DNA of 64,000 bases from positions 1 through 64,000 of the forward strand of contig NZ_JAJUWS010000030.1 in assembly GCF_021390475.1 (NCBI RefSeq). Reading direction: 5' to 3'. Positions 16,235 to 26,128 of the stretch are shown here, one piece after another. Made by a program: the position numbers and the translations under genes. The first letter of the stretch is position 1, and each line of letters opens with the position of its first letter. The DNA is from Streptomyces sp. ST2-7A. Its GTDB lineage: Bacteria > Actinomycetota > Actinomycetes > Streptomycetales > Streptomycetaceae. The notes under the pieces were generated by a model. The model made no database searches. It had not been told where the DNA came from and saw nothing but the letters and a program-made list of their open reading frames with translations.

Positions 16235-17158
16235 TCAGCAGCCGGCCGGGAGGGCGAAGCTCTCCTCGCCGATGAGGGCCGGCAGGCGCTCGCGCAGGAG
16301 GCGATCCAGTTCGCGGGCGGCCCGGGGCGGGGAGACGTCCGCGCGGTGCGCGACGGCGATCGTGCGGTGCAGGCCGGGCGGGGCGAAGGGGGTGGTCCGC
16401 AGTCCCGAGCGGACGGCCAGCATCCCCGGCACCACCGCCACCCCGAGGCCGGCCCGCACCTGGCTGAGCACGGCGTCCATCTCACCGCCCTCCACGCCCA
16501 CGGTGGGTTCGAAGCCGGCCGCGCGGCAGGCCGAGACGGTGACCTCGCGCAGTTCGTAGCCGTGGCGGTGCAGCACCAGGGGGCGGTCGCGCAGGTCGAC
16601 GACGCGGATGTGTTCGCGCAGCACGGGGGGCGGCCCATCGGGGGCGGAGACCACGACCAGTTCCTCGCGCAGCAGGTCCACGGCGGTCAGGGCGGGGGCG
16701 GGACCGGTCAGCGGGGTGATGACGAGGGCGAGGTCGAGTTCGCCGTCGGCCAGCACCCTGACCAGGTCGGGGGAGCCCCCCTCGCGCAGGTGCAGTTCGA
16801 CCGCCGGGTAGCGGTCGCGGAAGTCCCGCAGGACATCGGGGACCAGGCTGGTGCACAGGCTCGGCGGCGCGCCCAGCCGCACCCGGCCCCGGCGCAGCAG
16901 CGCGACCTCCTGCACCTCGCGGCGGGCGGTCTCGGCGTCGGCGAGGATCCGCCGGGCGAGCGGGAGCAGGGCCTCCCCCGCGTCGGTGAGGGTGATGTGG
17001 CCGCGTGCCCGGTGGAAGAGCTCGGCGCCCAGTTCGCGTTCCAGGGCCCGGATCTGCTGGGAGAGGGAGGGTTGCGCCACGTGTTCGCGCCGGGCGGCGC
17101 GGGTGAAGTGCCGGGTCTCCGCCACGGCGGTGAAGTAGCGGAGCTGCTGGAGCTGCAT
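16235..17158 (-). CDS. LysR-family transcriptional regulator
   Basis: A 307-aa regulator. The N-terminal winged HTH (residues 1-60) begins MQLQQLRYFTAVAETRHFTRA and contains QPSLSQQIRALE, the recognition helix region. A linker helix and a two-lobed effector-binding domain (90-300) follow. Longer starts would run through the divergent sdhC promoter, so the ATG at 17158 was chosen. It is divergent from sdhCAB with 106 nt between, so it probably controls itself and the succinate dehydrogenase operon. The effector is unknown. Confidence 0.85.
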   Translation of the reverse strand: MQLQQLRYFTAVAETRHFTRAARREHVAQPSLSQQIRALERELGAELFHRARGHITLTDAGEALLPLARRILADAETARREVQEVALLRRGRVRLGAPPSLCTSLVPDVLRDFRDRYPAVELHLREGGSPDLVRVLADGELDLALVITPLTGPAPALTAVDLLREELVVVSAPDGPPPVLREHIRVVDLRDRPLVLHRHGYELREVTVSACRAAGFEPTVGVEGGEMDAVLSQVRAGLGVAVVPGMLAVRSGLRTTPFAPPGLHRTIAVAHRADVSPPRAARELDRLLRERLPALIGEESFALPAGC

Positions 17159-17190
17159 GGTTCCAGCGTAGACCGCGCCGAACAGCGTCA

Positions 17191-17205
17191 ATAGGGTTGT
17201 CCTAT
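17191..17205. promoter_or_regulatory. LysR-type dyad ATAGG-N5-CCTAT
   Basis: A perfect 5-bp inverted repeat spanning 15 bp, conforming to the T-N11-A signature of LysR-family operators. It lies between the LysR start (17158) and the sdhC promoter, upstream of the sdhC -35. That position fits activation of sdhCAB and autoregulation. Confidence 0.6.
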
Positions 17206-17226
17206 CGAGATCAGCCGTGTTGCGTC

Positions 17227-17256
17227 TTGGACGAATGACCGGCCTGTTCATACCGT
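17227..17256 (+). promoter_or_regulatory. Candidate sdhC promoter, probably leaderless transcript
   Basis: TTGGAC (17227-17232) and TACCGT (17251-17256) are spaced by 18 nt. The expected start point falls at or within 2 nt of the ATG at 17265, and no ribosome-binding site precedes that ATG. Together these suggest a leaderless mRNA. Confidence 0.45.
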
Positions 17257-17264
17257 TGGTTCCC

Positions 17265-17969
17265 ATGGCATCGGCGACCGACACGGGCAGACGCCCGTCC
17301 TCCCTGCGCACCCTCTGGCGCTCCACCATCGGGAAGAAGACGGTGATGGCGGTCAGCGGCGGAATCCTGCTGCTGTACCTCATCGTCCACATGGTCGGAA
17401 ATCTCAAGATCTTCGCCGGCTCGACGAGCTTCAACGAGTACGCCGAGTGGCTGCGCGTCTTCGGCGAGCCCGCCCTGGGCGAGGGGTGGCTGCTGTGGAT
17501 CGTGCGGGTGGTGCTGCTGGCCGCCGTGATCGCGCACATCGTGGCCGCCTGGCAGCTCAGCCGGTTGGACATCCGTGCCCGGCCGGTGAAGTACGCGCAC
17601 CGCAGGCAGCGGGCCACCTACGCCACCCGCACCATGCGCTGGGGCGGCGTGATCATCGCGCTGTTCGTGGTCTGGCACATCCTGGACCTGACCACCGGGC
17701 ACGTGAACCCGCTCGGCGAGGAGGGCCGGCCGTACGAGAACGTCGTCGCCACCTTCTCCACCTGGTACGGCAACACCATCTACATCGTGGCGATGCTCGC
17801 CCTCGGCCTGCACATCCGACACGGCTTCTGGAGCGCCGCCCAGACGCTCGGGCTGAACCACCCGCGACGGGACCGGGCGCTGAAGGCCACGGCCACCGGC
17901 CTCGCGGTCCTGCTGACCGTCGGCTTCGTGTCCGTCCCCATCGCCGTCATGACGGGAATCGTGAGCTGA
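17265..17969 (+). CDS. sdhC: Succinate dehydrogenase cytochrome b subunit (b558 family)
   Basis: A 234-aa single membrane anchor of respiratory complex II, of the fused five-helix type found in actinobacteria and Bacillus. It holds heme b and passes electrons from the iron-sulfur subunit to menaquinone. Five hydrophobic segments are visible. Histidines in HMVGN, HIVAAW, HILD and HIRHGFW are candidate heme ligands. An upstream in-frame start would add 16 residues, but ATG 17265 gives the usual N-terminus, leading to RTLWRSTIGKKTVMAVSG. It is separated from sdhA by a single base. Confidence 0.9.
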   Translation: MASATDTGRRPSSLRTLWRSTIGKKTVMAVSGGILLLYLIVHMVGNLKIFAGSTSFNEYAEWLRVFGEPALGEGWLLWIVRVVLLAAVIAHIVAAWQLSRLDIRARPVKYAHRRQRATYATRTMRWGGVIIALFVVWHILDLTTGHVNPLGEEGRPYENVVATFSTWYGNTIYIVAMLALGLHIRHGFWSAAQTLGLNHPRRDRALKATATGLAVLLTVGFVSVPIAVMTGIVS

Positions 17970-17970
17970 G

Positions 17971-19973
<2,003 letters not shown>

Positions 19974-19977
<4 letters not shown>

Positions 19978-20723
19978 CGCTGATGAAGCTCACCCTGCGC
20001 ATCTGGCGCCAGGCCGGCCCCGATGAGCCGGGGGCCATGACCACGTACGAACTGGACGGCGTCTCCCCCCAGATGTCCTTCCTCGAGATGCTCGACACCC
20101 TCAACGAACGGCTGACCGCCGAGGGCGCGGAGCCGGTCGCGTTCGACCACGACTGCCGGGAGGGCATCTGCGGCTCCTGCGGCATGGTGATCAACGGCGA
20201 CGCCCACGGTCCGGAGCGGACCACGGCCTGCCAGCTCCACATGCGGTCCTTCTCCGACGGCGACGTCATCGACATCGAGCCCTGGCGGGCCGGCGCCTTC
20301 CCGGTGATCAAGGACCTGGTGGTGGACCGCACCTCCTTCGACCGGATCATCGGGGCCGGCGGCTACATCACCGCGCCCACCGGCAGCGCGCCCGAGGCAC
20401 ACGCCACGGCCGTGCCGAAGGAGTCCGCCGACCTGGCCTTCGAGAACGCCGAGTGCATCGGCTGCGGCGCCTGCGTGGCGGCGTGCCCGAACGGTTCGGC
20501 GATGTTGTTCACCGCCGCCAAGGTGGTGCACCTCAACGCGCTGCCGCAGGGCGCCCCGGAGCGGGAGTCCCGCACCCGGGAGATGGTGACGGCGATGGAC
20601 GCCGAGGGCTTCGGCGGGTGCACCAACGTCGGCGAGTGCGCCACGGCCTGCCCGAAGGGCATCCCGTTGTTCAGCATCACCCGCATGAACCGCGAGTACC
20701 TGCGGGCCCTGCGCAAGGGCTGA
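19974..20723 (+). CDS. sdhB: Succinate dehydrogenase iron-sulfur subunit
   Basis: A 249-aa electron-transfer subunit of complex II. Cysteines 61, 66, 69 and 86 form the [2Fe-2S] site (CREGICGSCG). C161-x2-C164-x2-C167-x3-C171P and C216/C222/C226P supply the [4Fe-4S] and [3Fe-4S] clusters. GGAG lies 8 nt before the ATG within the ATGA overlap. A second ATG three codons on is also possible. All cluster ligands are present. It is the last gene of the operon, followed by a long hairpin. Confidence 0.93.
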
Positions 20724-20748
20724 GCGCCCGCCCGCACCGGTGCCGACC

Positions 20749-20813
20749 ACGGCCCGGTCGGTGCCCGTCGCCGTCCCCACCGGGGCCACGGCGACGGGCA
20801 CCGACCGGGCCGT
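20749..20813 (+). terminator. Long hairpin ending sdhCAB
   Basis: Perfect 25-bp arms (20750-20774, 20788-20812), extended by an outer A-T pair, begin 26 nt after the sdhB stop around a 13-nt loop. Confidence 0.85.
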
Positions 20814-20950
20814 TCGTCGTGTCCGGGACGGGAAGGCCGTCGGCACCCGGCGGGTGTTCAGCCGACGCGGACACGGCGCACGATGGAAGAAGAGCGCTCC
20901 GCGGCCGACTGCTGTCATGGACATCCGGACCCGGTTCGAGAGGATGCGTC

Positions 20951-21502
20951 ATGGCGATCGGCACGATGGCACCACCGGAGATACCCGAGGTCAACGCCCT
21001 CAACGGCAGGTTCCACCGCACGGCTCTGCGCGTCTTCCTGGTGATCGTGCTGGCGCACTGGGCGGAGCACGTCGTGCAGGCGATCCAGATCTACGTCCTG
21101 GGGTGGCCGTTGCCCGAGGCGCGGGGGGTGTTGGGCATTCCCTTCCCGTGGCTGGTCACCTCGGAATGGATGCACTACGGGTACGCGCTGATCATGCTGG
21201 TGGGTTTCCTGCTGCTGCGACCGGGATTCGCCGGTTCCTCGCGCCTGTGGTGGAACATCACCCTGATCATCCAGGTGTGGCACCACTTCGAGCACCTGAT
21301 CCTGCTGATGCAGGCCCTCATCGGAACGAATCTGGCCGACCGGGCCGCCCCCACCAGCCTGGTGCAACTGCTGGTGCCCCGGGTGGAACTGCACCTGCTC
21401 TACAACGCCCTGGTGACCATTCCGATGGTGGTCGCGATGGTGCTGCACAGCCGCCCGAACCGGGGGATCGCCACCCGGTGCTCCTGCGCGCCCGGGTGGT
21501 GA
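20951..21502 (+). CDS. Membrane protein with HxxxH and HHxxH motifs, unknown function
   Basis: A 183-aa protein with about four membrane helices (24-43, 72-90, 103-125, 148-168). Histidines and acids cluster at helix ends: H36WAEH40, H75, H111HFEH115, E146/H148 and H166. The HX3H and HHX2H pair recalls the metal-binding boxes of membrane desaturases and hydroxylases, but the third box is incomplete, so this is a resemblance only. ATG 20951 has GAGAGG upstream. Its stop overlaps the start of the next membrane-protein gene. I do not know a name for this family. Confidence 0.7.
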   Translation: MAIGTMAPPEIPEVNALNGRFHRTALRVFLVIVLAHWAEHVVQAIQIYVLGWPLPEARGVLGIPFPWLVTSEWMHYGYALIMLVGFLLLRPGFAGSSRLWWNITLIIQVWHHFEHLILLMQALIGTNLADRAAPTSLVQLLVPRVELHLLYNALVTIPMVVAMVLHSRPNRGIATRCSCAPGW

Positions 21503-22092
21503 CCACCGGCGGGAGGGCACCCCGACCGCCCCGCAGACCGCCCTCCCGCTTCACCTCCGCGATGCTGCTCGTCGCCGCCTGCCTGGCACTGTGGGCCTCG
21601 GTGCCCAACATCGGGCAGGCGGTGCGGGCGGCGACCGCCGACGGGGTGCCGGGGACCTTCACCGCCCTGGGGCTGGAATGCGTCTCCCACCCGGGGCACG
21701 AGAGTTGTCTGTGGTCCGGTCGGTTCGACTCGGCCGACGGCACGATCCGCCGAACCGGGGTCACCCTGTACGGCAGCGGACGGGAGGGATTCGAGGTCGA
21801 CCGCTCCGTGGCCGCCTCGGACATCGGCCACGGCGGTCGGGTCTACCCGCCGGGGGGCTCCCGGGAGTGGATCGGCACCGCCCTGCTCCTGGTGACCGGC
21901 TACGGGTTGCTGTTCGTCCTGGCCCGACGGCATCTCATGCCTCCGTCCCGCCCGCGTGGCCCCCGGGGGGACCGCCCCTCCGACCCGATCACGCCCCCGG
22001 GCACCGAGGCCATCGGAGCCACCGCCGGGTGTTCCGGCCCTCGGCCGGAACCCCGAAGCGCTGTCCGGGCGGGAGCACCGGCGGCACGGTGA
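21499..22092 (+). CDS. Two-helix membrane protein, unknown function
   Basis: A 197-aa protein translated from GTG in a GTGA overlap with the preceding gene. A basic N-tail, a first membrane helix (about 21-42), an external domain of about 80 residues with two cysteines (ECVSHPGHESCLW) and a second helix (about 122-142) are visible. An Arg/Pro-rich cytoplasmic tail follows. Such small one-loop proteins are common and uncharacterised in streptomycetes. The overlap suggests co-function with its histidine-motif neighbour. Confidence 0.65.
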   Translation: MTTGGRAPRPPRRPPSRFTSAMLLVAACLALWASVPNIGQAVRAATADGVPGTFTALGLECVSHPGHESCLWSGRFDSADGTIRRTGVTLYGSGREGFEVDRSVAASDIGHGGRVYPPGGSREWIGTALLLVTGYGLLFVLARRHLMPPSRPRGPRGDRPSDPITPPGTEAIGATAGCSGPRPEPRSAVRAGAPAAR

Positions 22093-22106
22093 CCGCTCGG
22101 CCGTCG

Positions 22107-22292
22107 TCAGGAGAAACCACCGTTGCTCCTGATCAGTTGACCGTTGATCCACTCCCCTTCGGTGGAACACAGGAAGTCGACCAGGTGAGCGGTGTCGCGC
22201 GGAGTGGCGCGGGGCGGAGGGCGGGAAGGACCGGCGGGGGCGTTGAAGCGGGAGGCGGATCCCCACGCTCGTGAAGACCCCGTGGCGTGCAC
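22107..22292 (-). pseudogene. Relic of a short-chain dehydrogenase (C-terminus only)
   Basis: The minus frame ends PRDTAHLVDFLCSTEGEW followed by INGQLIRSNGGFS and a stop. That is the characteristic C-terminus of SDR oxidoreductases (the D-x-A-x-x-V-x-F-L-x-S segment and the NGQ-x-I-x-x-NGG end). Only about 35-45 residues are recognisable. The preceding coding sequence with Rossmann and YxxxK motifs is absent, so the gene is a 5-prime-deleted remnant. Confidence 0.7.
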
Positions 22293-22401
22293 CCGGCGGT
22301 GCCCACGCCGGGTAAGTCATCCCATCACACCGTGACCGGAGCGGATCCGGCCGTGACCGTCCCCCACCCCCCTCCGGCGGTTCACCGGGGGTCGAAGAGG
22401 C

Positions 22402-22431
22402 TTGACCTTGTCGTGGCGTCAGGGTTTTCAC
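22402..22431 (+). promoter_or_regulatory. MerR-type autoregulated promoter
   Basis: TTGACC (22402-22407) and TTTCAC (22426-22431) are 18 nt apart, with an imperfect dyad (CCTTG...CAGGG) between them. The spacing is stretched as in MerR-family promoters. The MerR start codon follows 7 nt after the -10, with no ribosome-binding site, which points to a leaderless autoregulated mRNA. Confidence 0.55.
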
Positions 22432-22438
22432 TGGGCGC

Positions 22439-23191
22439 ATGAGAATCGGCGAGATCGCGGCGCTGGTCGGGGTGTCCACCCGGACCGTGCGCCACTACCA
22501 CCGGATGGGGCTGCTCCCGGAGCCCCCGCGCCGGGGCAACGGCTACCGGGAGTACCGCCTGCGGGACGCCGTGACGCTCGCCCGGGTGCGGCGATTGGCG
22601 GAGCTGGGGCTGTCCCTGGAGGAGGTCCGGAACGCCTTGGCCGCCGATCGGGACCGCAGCCTGCGGGAGGTGCTGACCGCACTCGACGCCGACCTGGCCC
22701 GGCAGCAGGCGGAGATCGCCGCCCGACGACGCCGGCTCGCCGCGCTGTTGGCGGAGGCCGACCCGCATCCCGACTCCGTGGTCTCCCCCGAGATGGCCTC
22801 GGTGCTGCGCGGACTGCCCGGCGACGCGTCCGCGACGGCCGCGCTCGACCGCGAGATGTTGGCCCTGCTGGACACCGGCATCGACGACGCCGAGCGGGCC
22901 GCGCTCGCGGACCTCTTCCGCCCGCTCCTGGAACCCGGGGCGCCCGCAGGAGCCCGGGACATCTACCAGCTGTTGGACGACCTCGCCGACGCCGAACCGG
23001 ACGATCCCCGGATCCCGGAGGTCGCCAACCGGATCGCCGATTACCTGCCCGGCGAGATGGTCTCGGCGATGCTCCGACACCTCGACACGGCCGGAGACCA
23101 CGACTGGTTGGAGGAGTTGTCGCACGAGCTGGCCCCCGCGCAGGTGGAGACGTTCCGGCGACTGGTGGCCGTGCTGCGGGGGCGACGGTGA
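22439..23191 (+). CDS. MerR-family transcriptional regulator
   Basis: A 250-aa regulator. The N-terminal winged HTH is MRIGEIAALVGVSTRTVRHY, followed by wing residues YREYRLRDAV and a coiled-coil dimerisation helix (75-105). The C-terminal 130 residues are an alpha-helical domain without recognised ligand motif. It has no cysteine, so it is neither SoxR nor a classical metal sensor. It is preceded by a MerR-type promoter. Its stop shares one base with the start of the next membrane-protein gene, suggesting that gene is part of its response. Confidence 0.82.
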   Translation: MRIGEIAALVGVSTRTVRHYHRMGLLPEPPRRGNGYREYRLRDAVTLARVRRLAELGLSLEEVRNALAADRDRSLREVLTALDADLARQQAEIAARRRRLAALLAEADPHPDSVVSPEMASVLRGLPGDASATAALDREMLALLDTGIDDAERAALADLFRPLLEPGAPAGARDIYQLLDDLADAEPDDPRIPEVANRIADYLPGEMVSAMLRHLDTAGDHDWLEELSHELAPAQVETFRRLVAVLRGRR

Positions 23192-24039
23192 TGCTTCGGG
23201 CGGCCCGGGCCGCGCTGTGTCTCGTGATCCCCGGGGAACTGCTGCTGGCGGTTCTCCTCACCTCCGGGGTGTCGATCCCCTCCCCGGTGTTGGTGGTCTC
23301 CGGGGTGTTCGTGGCCTGCGTGATCGCGCTGGAAACGGTGGTCGTGGCGCGGCTGTTCCTCGCCGCGCGCCGGGAGGGGGCGGGCCGCCGGGAGGCGGTA
23401 CGGCTGACGTACGAGCGGCTGGTGCCGATCACCGCGCGGAGGCTCGTGGGGTTCGAGGCGGCCGGCATGGCGGCCCTCGTCCGGTGGCTCGGTCGGCGCC
23501 GACACGGCGTCCCGGCCGACGCCATCGCCCTGCCCTATGCCGGGGCCCGGGCCTTCACGATGGGCATCCTCGTCTTCGCCGCGATCGTGGAGTTGGTGGG
23601 GCTGGAACTCCTGTTGCGGGCGCTCGACGCACCGGCGGCCCTGCGCATCACGGTCCTGGTGATCGACGCCTACGGGGTGCTGATCGCGTTCGCGATGATG
23701 GCGGCCTGCTCCACCCGCCCGCACGTGGTGACGGGGACGGAGGTGCGGGTGCGGTACGGAGCCTTCTTCGACCTGTGGATACCGCGCGAGCGGATCACGG
23801 CCGTCCGACGGGATTCCCGTTTCGACGAGAAGGGGCTGATCGGCGTGGACGGTGATCGACTGGCGGTGGCGGTCTCCTCGCAGACCAACCTCGTCCTGGA
23901 GCTGGACCGGCCGATCACCGCCGTGCGTCCGCTGGGAGGAACCGTCGAGGTGGGCACGGTCCGCTTCTTCGCGGACCACCCCGCCGCCGCGCTCGACGCC
24001 CTGCGCACCCGTCCGGAGCCGATGACCGAGGCGGCGTAG
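23191..24039 (+). CDS. Membrane protein with C-terminal PH-like domain, partner of the MerR regulator
   Basis: A 282-aa protein with four hydrophobic segments (about 5-30, 35-55, 122-145, 150-172). A C-terminal soluble domain (185-270) rich in beta strands follows. Features such as VRYGAFFDLWIPRERITAV suggest a bacterial PH-like domain. The start ATG overlaps the MerR stop by one base. The function is unknown. Tight coupling suggests it is the effector gene of the MerR regulator. Confidence 0.65.
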   Translation: MLRAARAALCLVIPGELLLAVLLTSGVSIPSPVLVVSGVFVACVIALETVVVARLFLAARREGAGRREAVRLTYERLVPITARRLVGFEAAGMAALVRWLGRRRHGVPADAIALPYAGARAFTMGILVFAAIVELVGLELLLRALDAPAALRITVLVIDAYGVLIAFAMMAACSTRPHVVTGTEVRVRYGAFFDLWIPRERITAVRRDSRFDEKGLIGVDGDRLAVAVSSQTNLVLELDRPITAVRPLGGTVEVGTVRFFADHPAAALDALRTRPEPMTEAA

Positions 24040-24059
24040 CCACGCGGGACCGGTGGGAT

Positions 24060-24527
24060 TCACGCCGGCCCCCGACACGGCGCGGGGGTCTGCGACAGTT
24101 CCGCCCACACCGTCTTGCCGGTCTCCCCTCGCTTCACCCCGCAGCGATCCGCCACCGCCGCCACCAGCACCAACCCCCGGCCGCCCTCCTCCCACTTCCC
24201 CGGTGAGCGGGCGGCACCGGGATCGGGCAGCCGCTCCCCCGCCGCGTCGGTGACCTCGACCCTCAAGACCTCCCGGAGAACGGCGAGTTCGAGCCGGAGA
24301 TGGAAGTCGCCACCAGGAGTGCCGTCGCCGCCGTGCACCACGGCGTTGGTGACCAACTCGGTCACCACGAGGGCGGCGTTCTCCGAGAGCGGGGTGCGAG
24401 GCGGGAAGCCCCACAGGTCGAGTTGACGCACCGTGAGGTTCCGGGCAAGGCAAACGCCCCGTGAGGTGGAACCGATCCGTCGCGCGAAACGGCGATCCGT
24501 ACCGGTAAGAGTGATGTTGTCGTCCAC
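24060..24527 (-). CDS. ATP-binding anti-sigma-type kinase (HATPase_c, RsbW/SpoIIAB-like)
   Basis: A 155-aa GHKL-fold protein. The N box is ENAALVVTELVTNAVVHG (about 49-66), and a G-rich segment GKWEEGGRGLVLV (108-120) forms the ATP lid. The start is GTG 24527. Streptomycetes carry many such proteins next to WhiJ-like regulators. They are thought to bind partner regulators or sigma factors, but target and kinase activity are unproven. It is divergent from the XRE regulator that follows. Confidence 0.82.
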   Translation of the reverse strand: MDDNITLTGTDRRFARRIGSTSRGVCLARNLTVRQLDLWGFPPRTPLSENAALVVTELVTNAVVHGGDGTPGGDFHLRLELAVLREVLRVEVTDAAGERLPDPGAARSPGKWEEGGRGLVLVAAVADRCGVKRGETGKTVWAELSQTPAPCRGPA

Positions 24528-24642
24528 GGCCTTGAGTCTGACCCCGCGAGGACTACCGTGGCGAAGCAGGCAACCCGTACGGATCGTGGTTGTCCGACTC
24601 CAGCGAGTCGCAAGTCATCGGGGTGCGGGGGAGATCACCACC

Positions 24643-25608
24643 ATGCACGAGAAGCACACGCACGAGGACCGACCCGAGGGAGCCGTCGAACCCACCGGCG
24701 ACGGCAACCCCGGCGGAACGACCACCATCGACCGACCCGTTCCCCACCCGACCCGGGACGTGGAACTGCCCGAGGACCAGGACAGCGCACAGGACTTCCT
24801 GCGCGCACTGGGGAAGTTGTTCAAGCGGGCCCGCGAACGGGCGGGCCTCACCCAGCAGGAGGCCGCCAACCGGCTCAGCTTCGGCGTGGACCTGATCTCC
24901 GCCATCGAGCGCGCCCGTCGCATCCCGCAGGAGGAGTTGCTCCACGCGGCGGACGACCTCTTCGGGGCGGACGGGATGCTGACCACCGTCATCCCCGACC
25001 TGCGCGAGGCCAAGAAGAAGGTCCGCACCCGCCACCCCGCCTGGTTCCGACTCTTCGCGAGCCTGGAGGCCCAGTGCGTGGAGATCCACGAGTACAGCAC
25101 CATGGTGATCCCCGGCCTCCTCCAGACCGAGGACTACGCACGAGCGCTTTTCCGGCTGCGACAACCACCCTTGAGCCCCGATGAAGTGGAACAACGTGTG
25201 ACAGCCCGGCTCGCCCGGCAGGACATCATGACATCCCCCAAGAGTTGGCCTCCCCCCGCAACAACCTTCGTCGTCGAAGAGGGCGTTCTCCACAGGCGAG
25301 TCGGAGGGCCGGAGGTCTACCGCGCTCAACTGGAACAGCTTCTGCGCGTCGCCGAACTCCCTGCATCCACAGTTCAGGTGCTTCCGCTGAAGGGCTGGGG
25401 CCATTCGGCCTTGGAGGGGGCCTTCAGCCTCCTCACACCTCGAGGAAGGCCACAAGTCGCGTATACCGAGGGGTATGGCCGCAATCAGCTCATCAGCGAT
25501 CCGGAGAGGGTCCGCTTGATGGCATTCTGCTACGGAAGCATCCGGGCGCAGGCACTCACTCCGCAGGAGTCTGGTGTCCTGATCAGAAAAATTCTGGAGG
25601 AACGATGA
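24643..25608 (+). CDS. XRE-family regulator with DUF5753 domain (WhiJ/AbaA-like)
   Basis: A 321-aa DNA-binding protein. A charged, disordered N-tail (1-45) is followed by an XRE HTH (about 52-108, RARERAGLTQQEAANRLSF) and the DUF5753 domain (135-318), starting EYSTMVIPGLLQTEDYARAL. GGGGAG lies upstream of ATG 24643. The stop overlaps the DUF397 gene by ATGA. This set (HTH regulator, DUF397 protein, nearby ATPase) occurs in many copies in Streptomyces and includes developmental regulators of the whiJ and abaA loci. The DNA target here is unknown. Confidence 0.87.
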   Translation: MHEKHTHEDRPEGAVEPTGDGNPGGTTTIDRPVPHPTRDVELPEDQDSAQDFLRALGKLFKRARERAGLTQQEAANRLSFGVDLISAIERARRIPQEELLHAADDLFGADGMLTTVIPDLREAKKKVRTRHPAWFRLFASLEAQCVEIHEYSTMVIPGLLQTEDYARALFRLRQPPLSPDEVEQRVTARLARQDIMTSPKSWPPPATTFVVEEGVLHRRVGGPEVYRAQLEQLLRVAELPASTVQVLPLKGWGHSALEGAFSLLTPRGRPQVAYTEGYGRNQLISDPERVRLMAFCYGSIRAQALTPQESGVLIRKILEER

Positions 25609-25865
25609 AAAGCAGGAACAGCACAGACCCTCTCGGATTGGACTGGTTCAAGAGCAGTCATAGCGGCCCCGAAGGTGGGCAGTGCCTTGAAGTGGCTCTC
25701 CCCTGGCACACATCCTGCGGCAACGAGGGCGGGGACTGCGTGGAGGTCGCGGAGTGTCCCGGGGTGGTGCACGTGCGGGATTCCAAGCACCGGGGTGGGG
25801 GGCGGTTGGGATTGCCATCCACCGCGTGGTCGGCCTTCCTCGGGTACGTCACTTCCCCTCCCTGA
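25605..25865 (+). CDS. DUF397 protein with internal duplication
   Basis: An 86-aa small acidic partner of the WhiJ-like regulator. TGGAGG precedes the ATG within the ATGA overlap. It has the family WFKSSHSG start, CVEVA, VVHVRDSK and a WSAFLGYV end. The central CxEVA segment appears twice (GGQCLEVA near 25-32 and GGDCVEVA near 42-49), making it longer than the usual 60-70 residues. DUF397 proteins are thought to antagonise or modulate the adjacent HTH protein. Confidence 0.85.
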   Translation: MKSRNSTDPLGLDWFKSSHSGPEGGQCLEVALPWHTSCGNEGGDCVEVAECPGVVHVRDSKHRGGGRLGLPSTAWSAFLGYVTSPP

Positions 25866-26128
25866 TCCCACCGCCGTACCGGTTCGGCCGCCGACCCGGA
25901 CGGTGGTCGGCCGTCCGGGTCGGCGGCCTCCTCCCCCACCGGTGTCCGGCCGGCTCCCTCCCCACCTCACGCCCCGGGGAGCCGATGGGGTGTCATCCGC
26001 TCACCCGGACGCGGGCACCTCGGGGTGTCGGTGCCCGTCGGCGGGTCGTCCCGTGGAGCGTGGGGTCCGAGGCGGCGAGGGCGGAGGCCGGTCGTCGCGG
26101 ACCGTTCGCGCACAGAGGGAGACCGGCG

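Noticed and set aside
22439..23191. SoxR regulator for the SoxR-box gene
   Set aside because: It is a MerR-family protein but contains no cysteine, so it cannot hold the SoxR iron-sulfur cluster.
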